DNA of 64,000 bases from an uncultured Flavobacteriaceae bacterium (GTDB lineage Bacteria > Bacteroidota > Bacteroidia > Flavobacteriales > Flavobacteriaceae), in the NCBI GenBank assembly GCA_937136455.1, contig CAKZOO010000030.1, positions 1 to 64,000 of the forward strand, written 5' to 3'. Under the pieces are notes generated by a model. The model had not been told where the DNA came from. It did not search any database and saw only the letters and a list, made by a program, of their open reading frames with translations. The position numbers were made by a program, and so were the translations under genes. This document shows positions 19,351 through 28,621 of this stretch, piece by piece (the first letter of the stretch is position 1; each line of letters begins with the position of its first letter).

Positions 19351-20970
19351 TTAGTTGGAGCTAACCAATTTAAGAAGCTCTTTATCGTGTTGAGGTCCAA
19401 CATGTGACTTCACATTAAAGAACATCGTTTGTGTTTTCTTTTGGTCATAGGTAGGCCATTCGATTAATTGATCGTGATTAGGATTTCCAGTACGAGCAAA
19501 ATTAATCCAAGCACCGCTAACTTGTTTGGCTACTGCATCGGTGTTTTCATTGCTACCTCCAGTCATGCCATAGCACTCCGCTACATTGTCAAAAACAAAA
19601 GGCAGTTCAAAACAGTGCATCGATTTGTATTTTCCTCCAAAAACAGGAGAAGACCATTCAAAGAAATACATATAGACATCTGCACCGTCTTTTATACTTG
19701 ATTTGACATTAGCTTGATGAACGGCTCCTGGTCTAAATAGTAAATCAACATCTACGAGATCCCCTGGGTTTTCAAGATGAGGATAGGCTTTCTTTACCGC
19801 TTTTTTATAAGCGTCTGCCTTGTCTTTGTATTGCTGGGCAATAAACTCATCTACTTTTGCTTGATCATTATTTGGAATTCCTCTCCAGAGCGTTGTAAAG
19901 AATTCGTTTTTAACGGTTCCAATCATTAGTGGAATGTCTTTTGAAAGTTCAAGTGATTCTTTATCTAAGATGTCATGAGGTAATACCTCTCCATCGACAG
20001 AAGGCCCCCAGTTGTACCCAAATACTCCAGTATCGTTTCCAGTTGCTCTAAGGCGTTCGTTGATAGTTTGAATCGCTTTATTCCCTGCAATTCTCAAATC
20101 TTCCCAAGGAATGGTTTGGATTTGATCTACAGTTGACGCATCGAGTCCTAAATTCTTAAGTACTTCTTCTGTAACGGCACGAGTGGTTTCAGTCGTTGCA
20201 GAGGCTCCTCTAAAAGCTCCTGATTGATTAATTGCCTTGTGAAACAATCCATGGGCAGAAGGCATCGCCATCAACGCATTTACTTTAGCTCCTCCTCCTG
20301 ATTGACCAAAGATGGTCACATTGTTTGGATCTCCTCCAAAGTTTTCAATATTGTTTTTAACCCACGTTAAAGCAGCCTGCATATCGAGTAAAGACTGGTT
20401 GGCAGAGTGCTTGTATTTATCACCATAAGCAGATAAATCTAAAAACCCTAAAATATTTAATCGGTGATTAATGGATACTACCACAACATCTCCATTCTTA
20501 CTAAGATTTTTCCCATCGTAAGAAGGTAGTTCTTCACTAGATCCAGCAGTAAATCCACCTCCGTGAATCCAAAACATCACTGGTCTTTTCTTTCCATCTG
20601 AAATACTAGGAGTCCAAACGTTTAAAACTTGATTGTTTTCTCCTGGATATCCCCAAGAGTGATTAAAGACAAATTCAGATTCGTCATTAGCAACCGCTGT
20701 TGGGGTCATCAAATGAGCTACAGGTCCGTAAACTAAAGCTGAGCGAATGCCCTCCCAATTAGCTGGTGGTTTTGGATCTTCAAATCGTTTTGATTGAGCA
20801 TAAGGAATTCCTTTGTAGGTGTAAATTCCTTCTTGAACTAATCCTCGAACCTTTCCGTGATTCGTATTTGCAACAGCAGTGTCATTTCCAAAAGAAATGT
20901 CTTGTGGAAACACACTACTTACAGCTGTAAGTAGTGCAATTGTTAAAGAGAATAGGTGTTTGTTTGTCAT
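19351..20970 (-). CDS. Type B carboxylesterase, secreted
   Basis: This 539-residue carboxylesterase has Ser224 in TIFGQSGGGAK, the oxyanion motif HGGGF (136-140) and a standard signal peptide ending near VFPQ. It lacks the usual EDCLYLNVW, having NNQVLNVW instead. It is the first gene of the pair and diverges from a NUDIX-type regulator. A long palindrome (21043-21067) sits in the shared 147-bp gap, so the esterases are probably controlled by that regulator together with the xylose and rhamnosidase genes. The substrate is unknown; an ester-decorated glycoside or xylan fragment is the context-based guess. Confidence 0.87.
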   Translation of the reverse strand: MTNKHLFSLTIALLTAVSSVFPQDISFGNDTAVANTNHGKVRGLVQEGIYTYKGIPYAQSKRFEDPKPPANWEGIRSALVYGPVAHLMTPTAVANDESEFVFNHSWGYPGENNQVLNVWTPSISDGKKRPVMFWIHGGGFTAGSSEELPSYDGKNLSKNGDVVVVSINHRLNILGFLDLSAYGDKYKHSANQSLLDMQAALTWVKNNIENFGGDPNNVTIFGQSGGGAKVNALMAMPSAHGLFHKAINQSGAFRGASATTETTRAVTEEVLKNLGLDASTVDQIQTIPWEDLRIAGNKAIQTINERLRATGNDTGVFGYNWGPSVDGEVLPHDILDKESLELSKDIPLMIGTVKNEFFTTLWRGIPNNDQAKVDEFIAQQYKDKADAYKKAVKKAYPHLENPGDLVDVDLLFRPGAVHQANVKSSIKDGADVYMYFFEWSSPVFGGKYKSMHCFELPFVFDNVAECYGMTGGSNENTDAVAKQVSGAWINFARTGNPNHDQLIEWPTYDQKKTQTMFFNVKSHVGPQHDKELLKLVSSN

Positions 20971-21042
20971 GGTTTATTAGGTTATTAAATTTTTGTAATT
21001 GGTGTTTTTTAAAAAATTGAAATTGTTAAAGAACAAAAAACA

Positions 21043-21067
21043 ATATAGTGTAATAGTTACACAATAT
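21043..21067. promoter_or_regulatory. Palindromic operator in the NUDIX regulator/esterase gap
   Basis: A 25-bp imperfect palindrome centred at 21055 pairs at 10 of 12 positions. Its core GTGTAATAGTTACAC (21048-21062) fits GTGTA-N6-ACAC, the form also found at 25516-25530 and 42644-42658. It lies about 50 bp before the regulator start and about 75 bp before the divergent esterase start, where it could control both and autoregulate the regulator. Confidence 0.7.
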
Positions 21068-21117
21068 AACATTTATTTTGATATTTTTCACTAACTTGCG
21101 CTGCCAAATCAACATTC

Positions 21118-21861
21118 ATGAAATCAATTAGTTATTTAAGTCACTTATCGGTTGATAATGTGATTTTTGGATATCACAACAAACAGCTCAAGGTGCTCTT
21201 AATGAAACTTAAAGACAACGGTCATTGGATGTTGCCAGGAGGTTTTGTGAAGGAGGATGAATCAATTTTAAATGCTGCTAAACGCGTTGCTCACGAGCGC
21301 ACAGGTCTAGATAAGTTGTATTTAAATCAATTCAAAACCTATGGTGATCCTCAAAGAAACAAGGATTCTAGAATTGACAAACAAAAAGTTTATCAGAAAT
21401 ATACCTTTGATCAAAAGGAAGTCAATATTGTCGATTCTTATTTTGTGTCTATTGGTTATTACACTTTAACTGAGTTTTCTAAGGTTGAAATTCAATTAGG
21501 TCCTGTTGATGAAGATTGTCAGTGGTTTGCATTAGATGAAATACCAGATTTACTCTACGATCACAATGAACTGATCAAGGATGCCTTAATAGCACTTCGT
21601 TTTCATGTAGATCACTATCCTATTGGTAAAAAACTACTCGAAAAGAAATTTACCATGCCTGAGATACAAGCATTGTACGAGACCATTTTAGAAAAGTCTA
21701 TCGATCGCAGAAATTTCTCCAAGAAGATCATGAAGTCAGGTATTCTCATCAAACTCGATGAGCAGCGTAATATAGGTGCTCATAGAGCTCCCTATTTATA
21801 TACCTTCCACGAAGAAAAATATGCTGAAGCACTTCAAAATGGGATTGCTTCATTCTTTTAG
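21118..21861 (+). CDS. NUDIX-fold sugar-responsive transcriptional regulator (NrtR/XylR-like)
   Basis: This 247-residue protein joins an N-terminal NUDIX domain (about 8-145) to a C-terminal winged helix (about 155-240, FTMPEIQALYETILEKSIDRRNF, ending with an APYLYTF wing). The NUDIX box is degraded. GFVKEDE is kept, but the REUxEE part reads RVAHER, so metal-binding glutamates are lost and it should bind a ligand rather than hydrolyse one. From memory, Bacteroides has regulators of this build beside xylulokinase and xylose isomerase (BT0791-BT0793) and for arabinose. Three matching operators in this window, one in front of its own gene, support a local sugar regulator. It converges with GH78 with a 4-bp overlap. 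Confidence 0.82.
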   Translation: MKSISYLSHLSVDNVIFGYHNKQLKVLLMKLKDNGHWMLPGGFVKEDESILNAAKRVAHERTGLDKLYLNQFKTYGDPQRNKDSRIDKQKVYQKYTFDQKEVNIVDSYFVSIGYYTLTEFSKVEIQLGPVDEDCQWFALDEIPDLLYDHNELIKDALIALRFHVDHYPIGKKLLEKKFTMPEIQALYETILEKSIDRRNFSKKIMKSGILIKLDEQRNIGAHRAPYLYTFHEEKYAEALQNGIASFF

Positions 21862-24800
21862 TGGTTGTTTGAAACGCTAAATTGATAGCTTCCTGATCCA
21901 ATTTTAAACTTCACATCTTTAGAATCACTTTTTAGTAATTGTATCGCAGTTAATTTCTTAAGTTTTTTGCCAAACACTCTAATGTCATTAATGGAGTTTG
22001 CTTTTAAATAAACCGTTGCAGTGGTATTTGCTGGTATGCTGATCGAATATAAAGTATGATCTTCTTTTAATTCCCATTTACTTTTGATGGTTCCATACAT
22101 TGAATCGTAATGACCTTCGGCCCATTTTAGTTGGTTGTTAGGATCAGGCGTCGGTTTTAAAACAAGGGCTTTAAAAGCAACTTCATGAGGGTCTCTTTGA
22201 ATTCCTAATGAATAGTTTTGCATCCAAGCTCCAATAGCTCCAAATGAATAGTGGTTAAAGGAGTTCATGGAATTATTTCCTCCAAATCCATTTTCTAAAG
22301 TATAAGAGTTGAGACGTTCCCAAATCGTAGTTGCTCCATTGACAACTGGATAAAGCCATGAAGGATACTGGTCATTGAGTAGTAGTTGATAGGCAGTAGC
22401 GTCATACCCGTTTTTTGAGAGTGCCTCATTAATTGCAGCAGTTCCAATAAAACCAGTCATTAAAGAGAATTTTGGACGTAGTACTCCAAGATCATCTTTG
22501 TTGGACCTATTGATGGTATTTACCAACATCTTTGCTGCTTTTTTTTCATTGTTGCTATGATAGATGTTTAAAGCTAGCGGAATCGCATATGATGCTTGAG
22601 TGTCGACTTTACTTCCTTTTGTTGGCTTGGTATAACCATCAGGTTTCGGTCCAAAGCCAAATGCTTCAAAACCGGCACTGATACTTTGATTCGTAGTTGG
22701 ATTAAAATAGGTCTTGTTAAAAAAGTCTTTTCGTTCGGTATATTTATTTTTGTATTTGGTTGCATCTTCTGTATATCCGAGAATTTCTGCGGATTTATAA
22801 ACAATCTCTAAGTCGTATACTTGATAGGCATTCCACATTGCGGTATTGTCATTTTTGGAATTTTCAGGACTCAGCCAGTCACCTAAGGGTCCCTCGTCTA
22901 GGATTCCATCCTCATTTTGTTGACTCTCTAAGAAGTCGACATAGCGCTTCATCGCAGGATAGTGTTCTTTTAAGAGTTCTGTGTTTCCGTATTGTAGGTA
23001 AGTTTCCCAAGCCACCACAACTCCTGCAGATCCCCAAAGGGTTCCTCCAAATCCGCCTCCAACTGGAGCTACATCTGTAAAACGACCATTAACAGCTTGG
23101 ATTTCTCTCATGGCTAAGAGATGTCTTCTTAAAAATTGAGAGGCATCAATCATATAAGTAGCTGTTTTTGAAAAGACATTGATATCACCACTCCAGCCCA
23201 TGCGTTCATTTCGCTGTGGACAATCCGTTGGTATGGACAAAAAATTGGCTCGAGTAGACCAGGCAATATTATCCCATAGTCTGTTGACGTTTTTGTCGGA
23301 TGTCTTGTAGTCAGCTGTGAGTTGATCGACAGAAGAAATGACAATGCTCTTTACGTGATCAAGAGGAAGTGCTTTTTTGATTCCTGTGATTTCAATGTAG
23401 CGATATCCGTGAAAGGTAAATCTTGGCTGGATGGTTTCAACGCCTCCTTTTTGAATGTAGAGGTCTTGAGTAAGTGCAGCCCTGATATTCTCAAGCATGA
23501 TCATGCCTGCTTGATCACCGTATTCTTTTAAATTAGGATAAGTAACCTCTGCAAATCGCAGGGTAATTTGAGATCCTTTATTGCCTTGTTGGAGTCTTAT
23601 TTTAGGAACCCCAACCATATTCTGTCCCATATCGTATACAAAAACTCCAGGACGAACTTCTTCCACGCTTTGAGCTGTGAGTTCCAAACTTGGAATAACA
23701 TTAGTTCCCATTTGTCCTATAAGCTGCATTTCACTGTAATCTAAATCGTATCCAATTCCATTGGTTGCTGTAGTGTTTTGAAGTGGTATTTCTACGCAGC
23801 TACTCCAATGGTGGTCATCAAAATCAGCTGAAGTCCATCCTTTTAGAGCTTCCTCATCTGTAGCGTCATAGATCTCCCCTTGAAAGAAACTACCTACTTT
23901 GATTGGGCCCTCTTTGTAGTACTTCCAATCGTTATCATTAGAGGTGATGATTTGCTCAGTTCCATCTTCATAGCTAATAATTAATTGGCTCAACAGTGAT
24001 TGACGATCTCCAAAAAAGTTCCAATAATCTTCACCTGAGTAGGTGATGTTTCCACTCCACCATCCTTCTGCTACAATAGCTCCAAGCACATTGTCATTTT
24101 CGATTAGATCGGTTACATCATAAGTTTGATACATATGTGTTTTATTGTATTGGGTAAGTCCTGGGTTAAAAAGATCTTCGCTGATGCGTTTTCCGTTTAA
24201 ATAGAGTTCGTAAATTCCACGAGCTGTTGCATAAATGCGAGCCTTGGCTATTTTTTTCTCTTGTTTTTTGAATGAAGTTCTCAAGTGAGGTACTGCATTT
24301 TTACTTGGGTTAGCAATCATTAGTTCGTTCTTAATACCACCTACGACATAACTGTTGTTGTGAATTTTGATGTCTTTAAATATCCCCTTATAGTTGTTTA
24401 AGTCTTCTTCGAATAAGGTGTTGCTGGGCTCTCTTTTGTTTTTGATTTTGAGTTCAGAGAAATAAGCTTTTTGATTGGCCTGTGTTTTAAAACCTATATC
24501 GGCAAGCATTGGAAAACTGATGTAATCATGTCCTTTGCCTATAGGATTTAGGTTAAAAGCGTTGTTGGCATAGGGAGATGAAGATGTAGCTTTATTTAGT
24601 TTGAAATCATTGATGTAAAAATCAAATCCTCCCATTCCTCCGTCAATGACAATCTGATGTTGGTGATAGGCATTGGTTTGATTAATGATGTCTGTAGGAA
24701 TCTCAAAGCTTTTAAAAGGAATGTCTTTTTTGTCTTGCTGGTCGTATCCAACTCTATAGACATGGAGTTTAGCTTTAGGCTCACGGTCTTTTAAAGGACT

Positions 24801-25436
24801 GATATCTAATTCAACTGCGAAATAACTCTCATTGATATTGGATTGAACTCCCTGAATATTTTTGTTGAGGTCCATTAATCGAGAATCATTGGCTCCAAAT
24901 ACAAAACTGGCTTTAGTGCTTTTTGATTTTTGGTCTAGTTGAATTTTGTAGGAGAGGTTAAATACCGATAAATAATGAGAGGCTAGAGGAGTATCTTCCA
25001 TAGTGGTGCCAATCCACTGAGCTCCATTCCATGCATTAATTGAAGAGTCTAATAGTCCTGTCTCAAAATAAGAATGAGATTGATGTTTTTCGTTATGTTC
25101 ATCCCAACTACTAACGTTCCACAGATATCTGGTTCTTGGTTGTAATGGAGTCCCCTTGTATTGAATGGCAACTGAATGATCAGAAATCACCTTTTTACTA
25201 TCCCATACTAACTCTTTTTGCTCATTGAATACTTGAATTTGATAAGCTGTTTGCAATTGACCTCTTTTATTCTGATCTGTTTGAATTTGCCAACTAAAGA
25301 GTGGGTTTTCAACATCAATTCCAATGGGGTTTAAGGTGTACTCTACTTTTAGTTGAACTGGCTTTTGAGCGTAACTAAATAAACTGCTCATAACAATAAG
25401 TACAATAGCTCGCAATTTTAGGTTCTTAGAATTCAT
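21858..25436 (-). CDS. Alpha-L-rhamnosidase, GH78, with an inserted lectin-like domain
   Basis: This 1192-residue secreted enzyme has a signal peptide ending FSYAQ, fibronectin-like N-terminal repeats, the rhamnosidase N-domain (about 380-640, ARGIYELYLNGKRISEDLFNPG) and the six-hairpin catalytic barrel. The GH78 signature DCPQRNERMGWSGD lies near residue 740 and includes the acidic catalytic region. It releases terminal alpha-L-rhamnose. Compared with standard GH78, about 235 residues (145-380) are inserted after WIGT; they look like a beta-sandwich carbohydrate-binding domain. I chose the ATG at 25436 over one eight codons upstream because the signal peptide then fits. It diverges from the DeoR operon across a gap with a shared operator. 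Confidence 0.9.
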   Translation of the reverse strand: MNSKNLKLRAIVLIVMSSLFSYAQKPVQLKVEYTLNPIGIDVENPLFSWQIQTDQNKRGQLQTAYQIQVFNEQKELVWDSKKVISDHSVAIQYKGTPLQPRTRYLWNVSSWDEHNEKHQSHSYFETGLLDSSINAWNGAQWIGTTMEDTPLASHYLSVFNLSYKIQLDQKSKSTKASFVFGANDSRLMDLNKNIQGVQSNINESYFAVELDISPLKDREPKAKLHVYRVGYDQQDKKDIPFKSFEIPTDIINQTNAYHQHQIVIDGGMGGFDFYINDFKLNKATSSSPYANNAFNLNPIGKGHDYISFPMLADIGFKTQANQKAYFSELKIKNKREPSNTLFEEDLNNYKGIFKDIKIHNNSYVVGGIKNELMIANPSKNAVPHLRTSFKKQEKKIAKARIYATARGIYELYLNGKRISEDLFNPGLTQYNKTHMYQTYDVTDLIENDNVLGAIVAEGWWSGNITYSGEDYWNFFGDRQSLLSQLIISYEDGTEQIITSNDNDWKYYKEGPIKVGSFFQGEIYDATDEEALKGWTSADFDDHHWSSCVEIPLQNTTATNGIGYDLDYSEMQLIGQMGTNVIPSLELTAQSVEEVRPGVFVYDMGQNMVGVPKIRLQQGNKGSQITLRFAEVTYPNLKEYGDQAGMIMLENIRAALTQDLYIQKGGVETIQPRFTFHGYRYIEITGIKKALPLDHVKSIVISSVDQLTADYKTSDKNVNRLWDNIAWSTRANFLSIPTDCPQRNERMGWSGDINVFSKTATYMIDASQFLRRHLLAMREIQAVNGRFTDVAPVGGGFGGTLWGSAGVVVAWETYLQYGNTELLKEHYPAMKRYVDFLESQQNEDGILDEGPLGDWLSPENSKNDNTAMWNAYQVYDLEIVYKSAEILGYTEDATKYKNKYTERKDFFNKTYFNPTTNQSISAGFEAFGFGPKPDGYTKPTKGSKVDTQASYAIPLALNIYHSNNEKKAAKMLVNTINRSNKDDLGVLRPKFSLMTGFIGTAAINEALSKNGYDATAYQLLLNDQYPSWLYPVVNGATTIWERLNSYTLENGFGGNNSMNSFNHYSFGAIGAWMQNYSLGIQRDPHEVAFKALVLKPTPDPNNQLKWAEGHYDSMYGTIKSKWELKEDHTLYSISIPANTTATVYLKANSINDIRVFGKKLKKLTAIQLLKSDSKDVKFKIGSGSYQFSVSNNH

Positions 25437-25506
25437 AATTATTAGGTTGATGTAAGTCACAAATCAACTTGATTTGTAGTGTAAGATTTGGTTTGAGGTA
25501 TCAATA

Positions 25507-25540
25507 TAATGAATTGTGTATTAATAACACATTATTTGTG
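25507..25540. promoter_or_regulatory. Shared 34-bp operator, rhamnosidase/DeoR operon gap
   Basis: The core GTGTATTAATAACAC (25516-25530) fits GTGTA-N6-ACAC. Over 34 bp this element matches 29 positions of the one at 42635-42668, in the gap before susC. Both continue with the conserved ATTATTTGTG, which may include a -33 TTTG box; TTCGTTTG (25557-25564), 18 nt further on, is a weak -7 candidate for the plus-strand operon. It lies 70 bp upstream of the rhamnosidase and 80 bp upstream of the DeoR gene. Confidence 0.7.
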
Positions 25541-25619
25541 TATATTTTTGTTTTCTTTCGTTTGTTTTCTTTTATTTGTGAATATTTTTATATTTGATTG
25601 TAGATAAATTACTTAATAG

Positions 25620-26390
25620 ATGTTATTGCCTAATCAAAGAAGAGAGAAAATAATCGATTTACTTAGAGAAGACGGCTCTGCTAAAGTAGCGGAACTCGCT
25701 TCCATATTTAAAGTTACGGATGTTACCATCCGCCAAGATTTAGAAAAATTAGAACAAAAAGGTTTAATTATAAAGGAGCACGGAGGTGCTTTTTTAAAAA
25801 ATGCTCAGGATTCAGTTCAGAAAATTGAATTGATGAATAAGGATCATATGGAGTTAAAATCTTTAATAGGAAAGCACTGTCTGAACTATATTGAAGATGG
25901 AGATACTATTATTTTAGATTCTGGTTCTACAACCACTGAAATTGCAAAACAGCTCAGTGGTTTTCATAATTTAACAGTGATAACAAATGCTTTGAATATT
26001 GCGCTTATTTTAGGTTCACAGCCTGGTATCGAAGTTATTATGACGGGTGGTGAATTTAAGCCTCCTACACTTTCCCTAACAGGTCAAAAAGCTGCTGAAT
26101 TTTTTAAAGGTCTCTATGTAAACAAGTTGTTTTTGGCAACAGCAGGAATATCTCTTAAGTCTGGACTAACCTATCCTTCTATTAGTGATTTAGTGGTTAA
26201 AAAAGCAATGATCGATGCCGCTGAGTACACTTATTTAGTGGCTGATTCATCAAAAGTAGGTAAGAGTTCATTGGCTAGTTTAGGAGCTGTCGGCTTGGTG
26301 GATTACGTAGTGACTGATTATTTAATAAGTAAAGAGGATCAAAAACATTTAATTGAAAACGATATAAAATTAGTAGTTGTAGATAAATAA
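25620..26390 (+). CDS. DeoR/GlpR-family transcriptional regulator
   Basis: This 256-residue regulator has the DeoR winged helix at residues 5-58 (VAELASIFKVTDVTIRQDLEKL, wing IIKEHGGAF) and a C-terminal sugar-phosphate-isomerase-like sensor domain (DGDTIILDSGSTTTEIAKQL, VITNALNIALIL, LFLATAGIS). Members usually repress a sugar operon and respond to a phosphorylated intermediate. It is the first gene of a 12-gene operon reaching to 39102, with a 7-bp gap to the isomerase gene, and probably controls that operon in response to the kinase product. Confidence 0.9.
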   Translation: MLLPNQRREKIIDLLREDGSAKVAELASIFKVTDVTIRQDLEKLEQKGLIIKEHGGAFLKNAQDSVQKIELMNKDHMELKSLIGKHCLNYIEDGDTIILDSGSTTTEIAKQLSGFHNLTVITNALNIALILGSQPGIEVIMTGGEFKPPTLSLTGQKAAEFFKGLYVNKLFLATAGISLKSGLTYPSISDLVVKKAMIDAAEYTYLVADSSKVGKSSLASLGAVGLVDYVVTDYLISKEDQKHLIENDIKLVVVDK

Positions 26391-26397
26391 TTGAAAG

Positions 26398-27810
26398 ATG
26401 AAAAAAGAAGTAAGTATTGGTGTTATTATAGGAAATAGAGATTTTTTCCCAGATAGTTTAGTAGCTAAAGCTAGAGAAGATGTGTTAGCACTATTTTCAA
26501 AATTGGGAATTCAACCTATTTTATTGGGAACTGAAGATTCAAAACTAGGAGGAGTTGAAACCTTTGGGGAAGCCAAAGCATGTGCTAAATTATTTGCGGC
26601 TCACAAGAGTGAAATTGAAGGGGTGTTAGTGGTACTTCCTAATTTTGGTGATGAAAAAGGTGTTGCTGATACCTTGAAGTTGGCGGAACTAGATGTTCCT
26701 GTCTTAATCCAAGCCTATCCAGACGAGCTTTCAAAAATGAATGTGGTGAACCGTAGAGATTCTTGGTGTGGAAAGATTTCAGTATGTAATAACTTATATC
26801 AATACGGTATCAAATACTCATTGACCTCTAAACATGTTTGTTCTTTAACTGATCCGACTTTTGAAAATGACTTTGAAGATTTCTTAGCAGTATGTAGGGT
26901 GGTTAACGGATTGAAATCTGTGCGTATTGGAGCAGTAGGGGCAAGACCAGGAGCATTTAATACGGTGCGTTATTCTGAAAAAATCCTTCAGAGAAATGGA
27001 ATTACAGTTACGACTGTGGATCTTTCTGAAATTCTTGGAAATGCTAATCGTATGAATGATGATGCTCCTGAAGTAGTCGCTCATTTAGAGAAAATTAATG
27101 CGTATGCTCGTAAAGGAAAAACACCTAATGAGGCCTTAATTCAAATGGCTAAATTAGATGTGGCGCTTAAGAATTTTATGGAGGAATACGAATTGGATGC
27201 TACAGCTATTCAATGTTGGACTTCTTTACAGCAAAATTACGGTTGTAATGTCTGTACTTCGATGAGTATTATGAGTGAAAATATGTTACCGTCTGCTTGT
27301 GAAGTAGATGTGACAGGAACGCTTAGTATGTATGCGATGCAGTTGGCTTCCGGATCTCCTTCTGCACTGGTTGATTGGAATAATAACTATGCCGATGATC
27401 CTGAAAAATGTGTGTTGTTTCACTGTGGAAATTGGGCGAAATCATTCTTGCCAGACATTGAAATTAGCAATGCTCCCATTTTAGGAACTTCAGTAGGAGT
27501 AGAAAATACTTATGGTGCATTAGATGGAAGAACTCCAGCAATGCCGCTTACCTATGGTAGAATATCCACCGATGACCCCAATGGAATCATCAAAGTTTAT
27601 ATAGGAGAAGGAGAATTAACAGATGATCCTCTTGAAACTTTTGGAAACAGAGCAGTTGCTCAGATTTCAGATTTAGAGGGGCTTATGAATTATGTGTGTA
27701 AAAACGGATTTGAACATCACGTGGTAATGAACGCTTCCAAAACAGCTCATATTTTAGAGGAAGCCCTTGGAAATTATATGGGATGGGAAGTGTATAATCA
27801 TTCAAAATAA
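26398..27810 (+). CDS. L-fucose/L-arabinose isomerase-like sugar isomerase
   Basis: This 470-residue protein belongs to the fucose isomerase-like superfamily (COG2407 type). Candidate metal ligands are Glu302 in ACEVDVTG, with Asp304 beside it, and His342 in FHCGNW or His440/441 near the C-terminus. It is about 120 residues shorter than E. coli FucI and lacks that enzyme's N-terminal domain. The family interconverts aldoses and ketoses with Mn2+. Context (FGGY kinase, split transketolase and sugar ABC importer in the same operon) makes it the first catabolic step for the imported sugar. L-fucose is unlikely, since no fuculose-phosphate aldolase is present. D-apiose to D-apulose is my leading guess. 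Confidence 0.7.
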   Translation: MKKEVSIGVIIGNRDFFPDSLVAKAREDVLALFSKLGIQPILLGTEDSKLGGVETFGEAKACAKLFAAHKSEIEGVLVVLPNFGDEKGVADTLKLAELDVPVLIQAYPDELSKMNVVNRRDSWCGKISVCNNLYQYGIKYSLTSKHVCSLTDPTFENDFEDFLAVCRVVNGLKSVRIGAVGARPGAFNTVRYSEKILQRNGITVTTVDLSEILGNANRMNDDAPEVVAHLEKINAYARKGKTPNEALIQMAKLDVALKNFMEEYELDATAIQCWTSLQQNYGCNVCTSMSIMSENMLPSACEVDVTGTLSMYAMQLASGSPSALVDWNNNYADDPEKCVLFHCGNWAKSFLPDIEISNAPILGTSVGVENTYGALDGRTPAMPLTYGRISTDDPNGIIKVYIGEGELTDDPLETFGNRAVAQISDLEGLMNYVCKNGFEHHVVMNASKTAHILEEALGNYMGWEVYNHSK

Positions 27811-27811
27811 G

Positions 27812-28621
27812 ATGAATATATTAGAGTTAAAAGAGCGTTCTAAGCAGTATCGTATCGATACTTTAAAAACGATCTATGAGGCCAAAGCAGGTCATACTGG
27901 AGGATGTCTATCTATTGTTGATATTCTCAATGTGCTATACAATCATGTGCTTAGAGGAACTTGGGAAGATGTTTCTAGAGATCGATATGTTCAGTCTAAA
28001 GGACATGCGGTAGAGACTCTATATGTGGTGTTGTCTGACAAAGGATTCATTCCAAAAGAGGAACTGGCAACAATAGGAAAATATAAGAGCAGACTCATTG
28101 GTCACCCAACCAAAAAAGTTCCTGGAATGGAGCAAAATACAGGGGGACTAGGTCATGGTTTACCCATCTGTTGCGGAACTGCACTTGGAGCAAAAAAGAG
28201 TCGTTTGGACACGAAAGTTTACACGGTGCTCGGTGATGGTGAAATGGCCGAAGGTTCTAACTGGGAAGCAATGATGTTTGCTTCGCACAATAAACTAGAT
28301 AATTTATGTGCTGTATTGGATTACAATAAGTTGCAGATTACAGGTCTCAATGCGGATGTGATGAATTTAGAACCACTTCGACAAAAGATTGAATCATTTG
28401 GTTGGGAGGTTCGTGAAGTTAATGGACATGATGTAGGAGCATTGGTCAATGCTTTTGATCAACTGCCATTTGTTGAAGGGAAACCTTCATTCATTATAGC
28501 ACATACCATCAAAGGTAAGGGGGTTTCTTTTATGGAGCACAATAAAAAGTGGCATCATGGGGTTCCAACCGATGAAGAATTAAAAATTGCATTAAAAGAA
28601 CTAGAGGAAAATGAAAGCTAA
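27812..28621 (+). CDS. Transketolase, N-terminal (ThDP-binding) subunit
   Basis: This 269-residue protein equals the pyrophosphate-binding third of transketolase. The ThDP/Mg motif GDG(141-143)...N172 and the substrate/cofactor histidines His28 (AGHTGG), His65 (SKGHAVE) and His98 (IGHPT) are visible. The start at 27812 lies just after the previous stop; a longer frame from 27767 would overlap the isomerase gene. The following gene encodes the other half and overlaps by 11 bp. Split transketolases of this type include the two-subunit apulose-4-phosphate transketolase (AptA/AptB) and sulfofructose transketolase. Presence of an FGGY kinase in this operon favours a phosphorylated substrate. Confidence 0.88.
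   Translation: MNILELKERSKQYRIDTLKTIYEAKAGHTGGCLSIVDILNVLYNHVLRGTWEDVSRDRYVQSKGHAVETLYVVLSDKGFIPKEELATIGKYKSRLIGHPTKKVPGMEQNTGGLGHGLPICCGTALGAKKSRLDTKVYTVLGDGEMAEGSNWEAMMFASHNKLDNLCAVLDYNKLQITGLNADVMNLEPLRQKIESFGWEVREVNGHDVGALVNAFDQLPFVEGKPSFIIAHTIKGKGVSFMEHNKKWHHGVPTDEELKIALKELEENES

Noticed and set aside
22574..23531. Several open frames of 60-106 codons overlapping the GH78 gene
   Set aside because: They lie in other frames of a clear long gene, have no family resemblance and are expected by chance.
26398..27810. Annotation as L-fucose isomerase
   Set aside because: The protein is much shorter than FucI and no fuculokinase plus fuculose-phosphate aldolase set accompanies it; only the superfamily is supported.
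27767..27811. Longer transketolase N-subunit start
   Set aside because: The 15 extra codons overlap the end of the isomerase gene, while the ATG at 27812 directly follows its stop and matches the family start.
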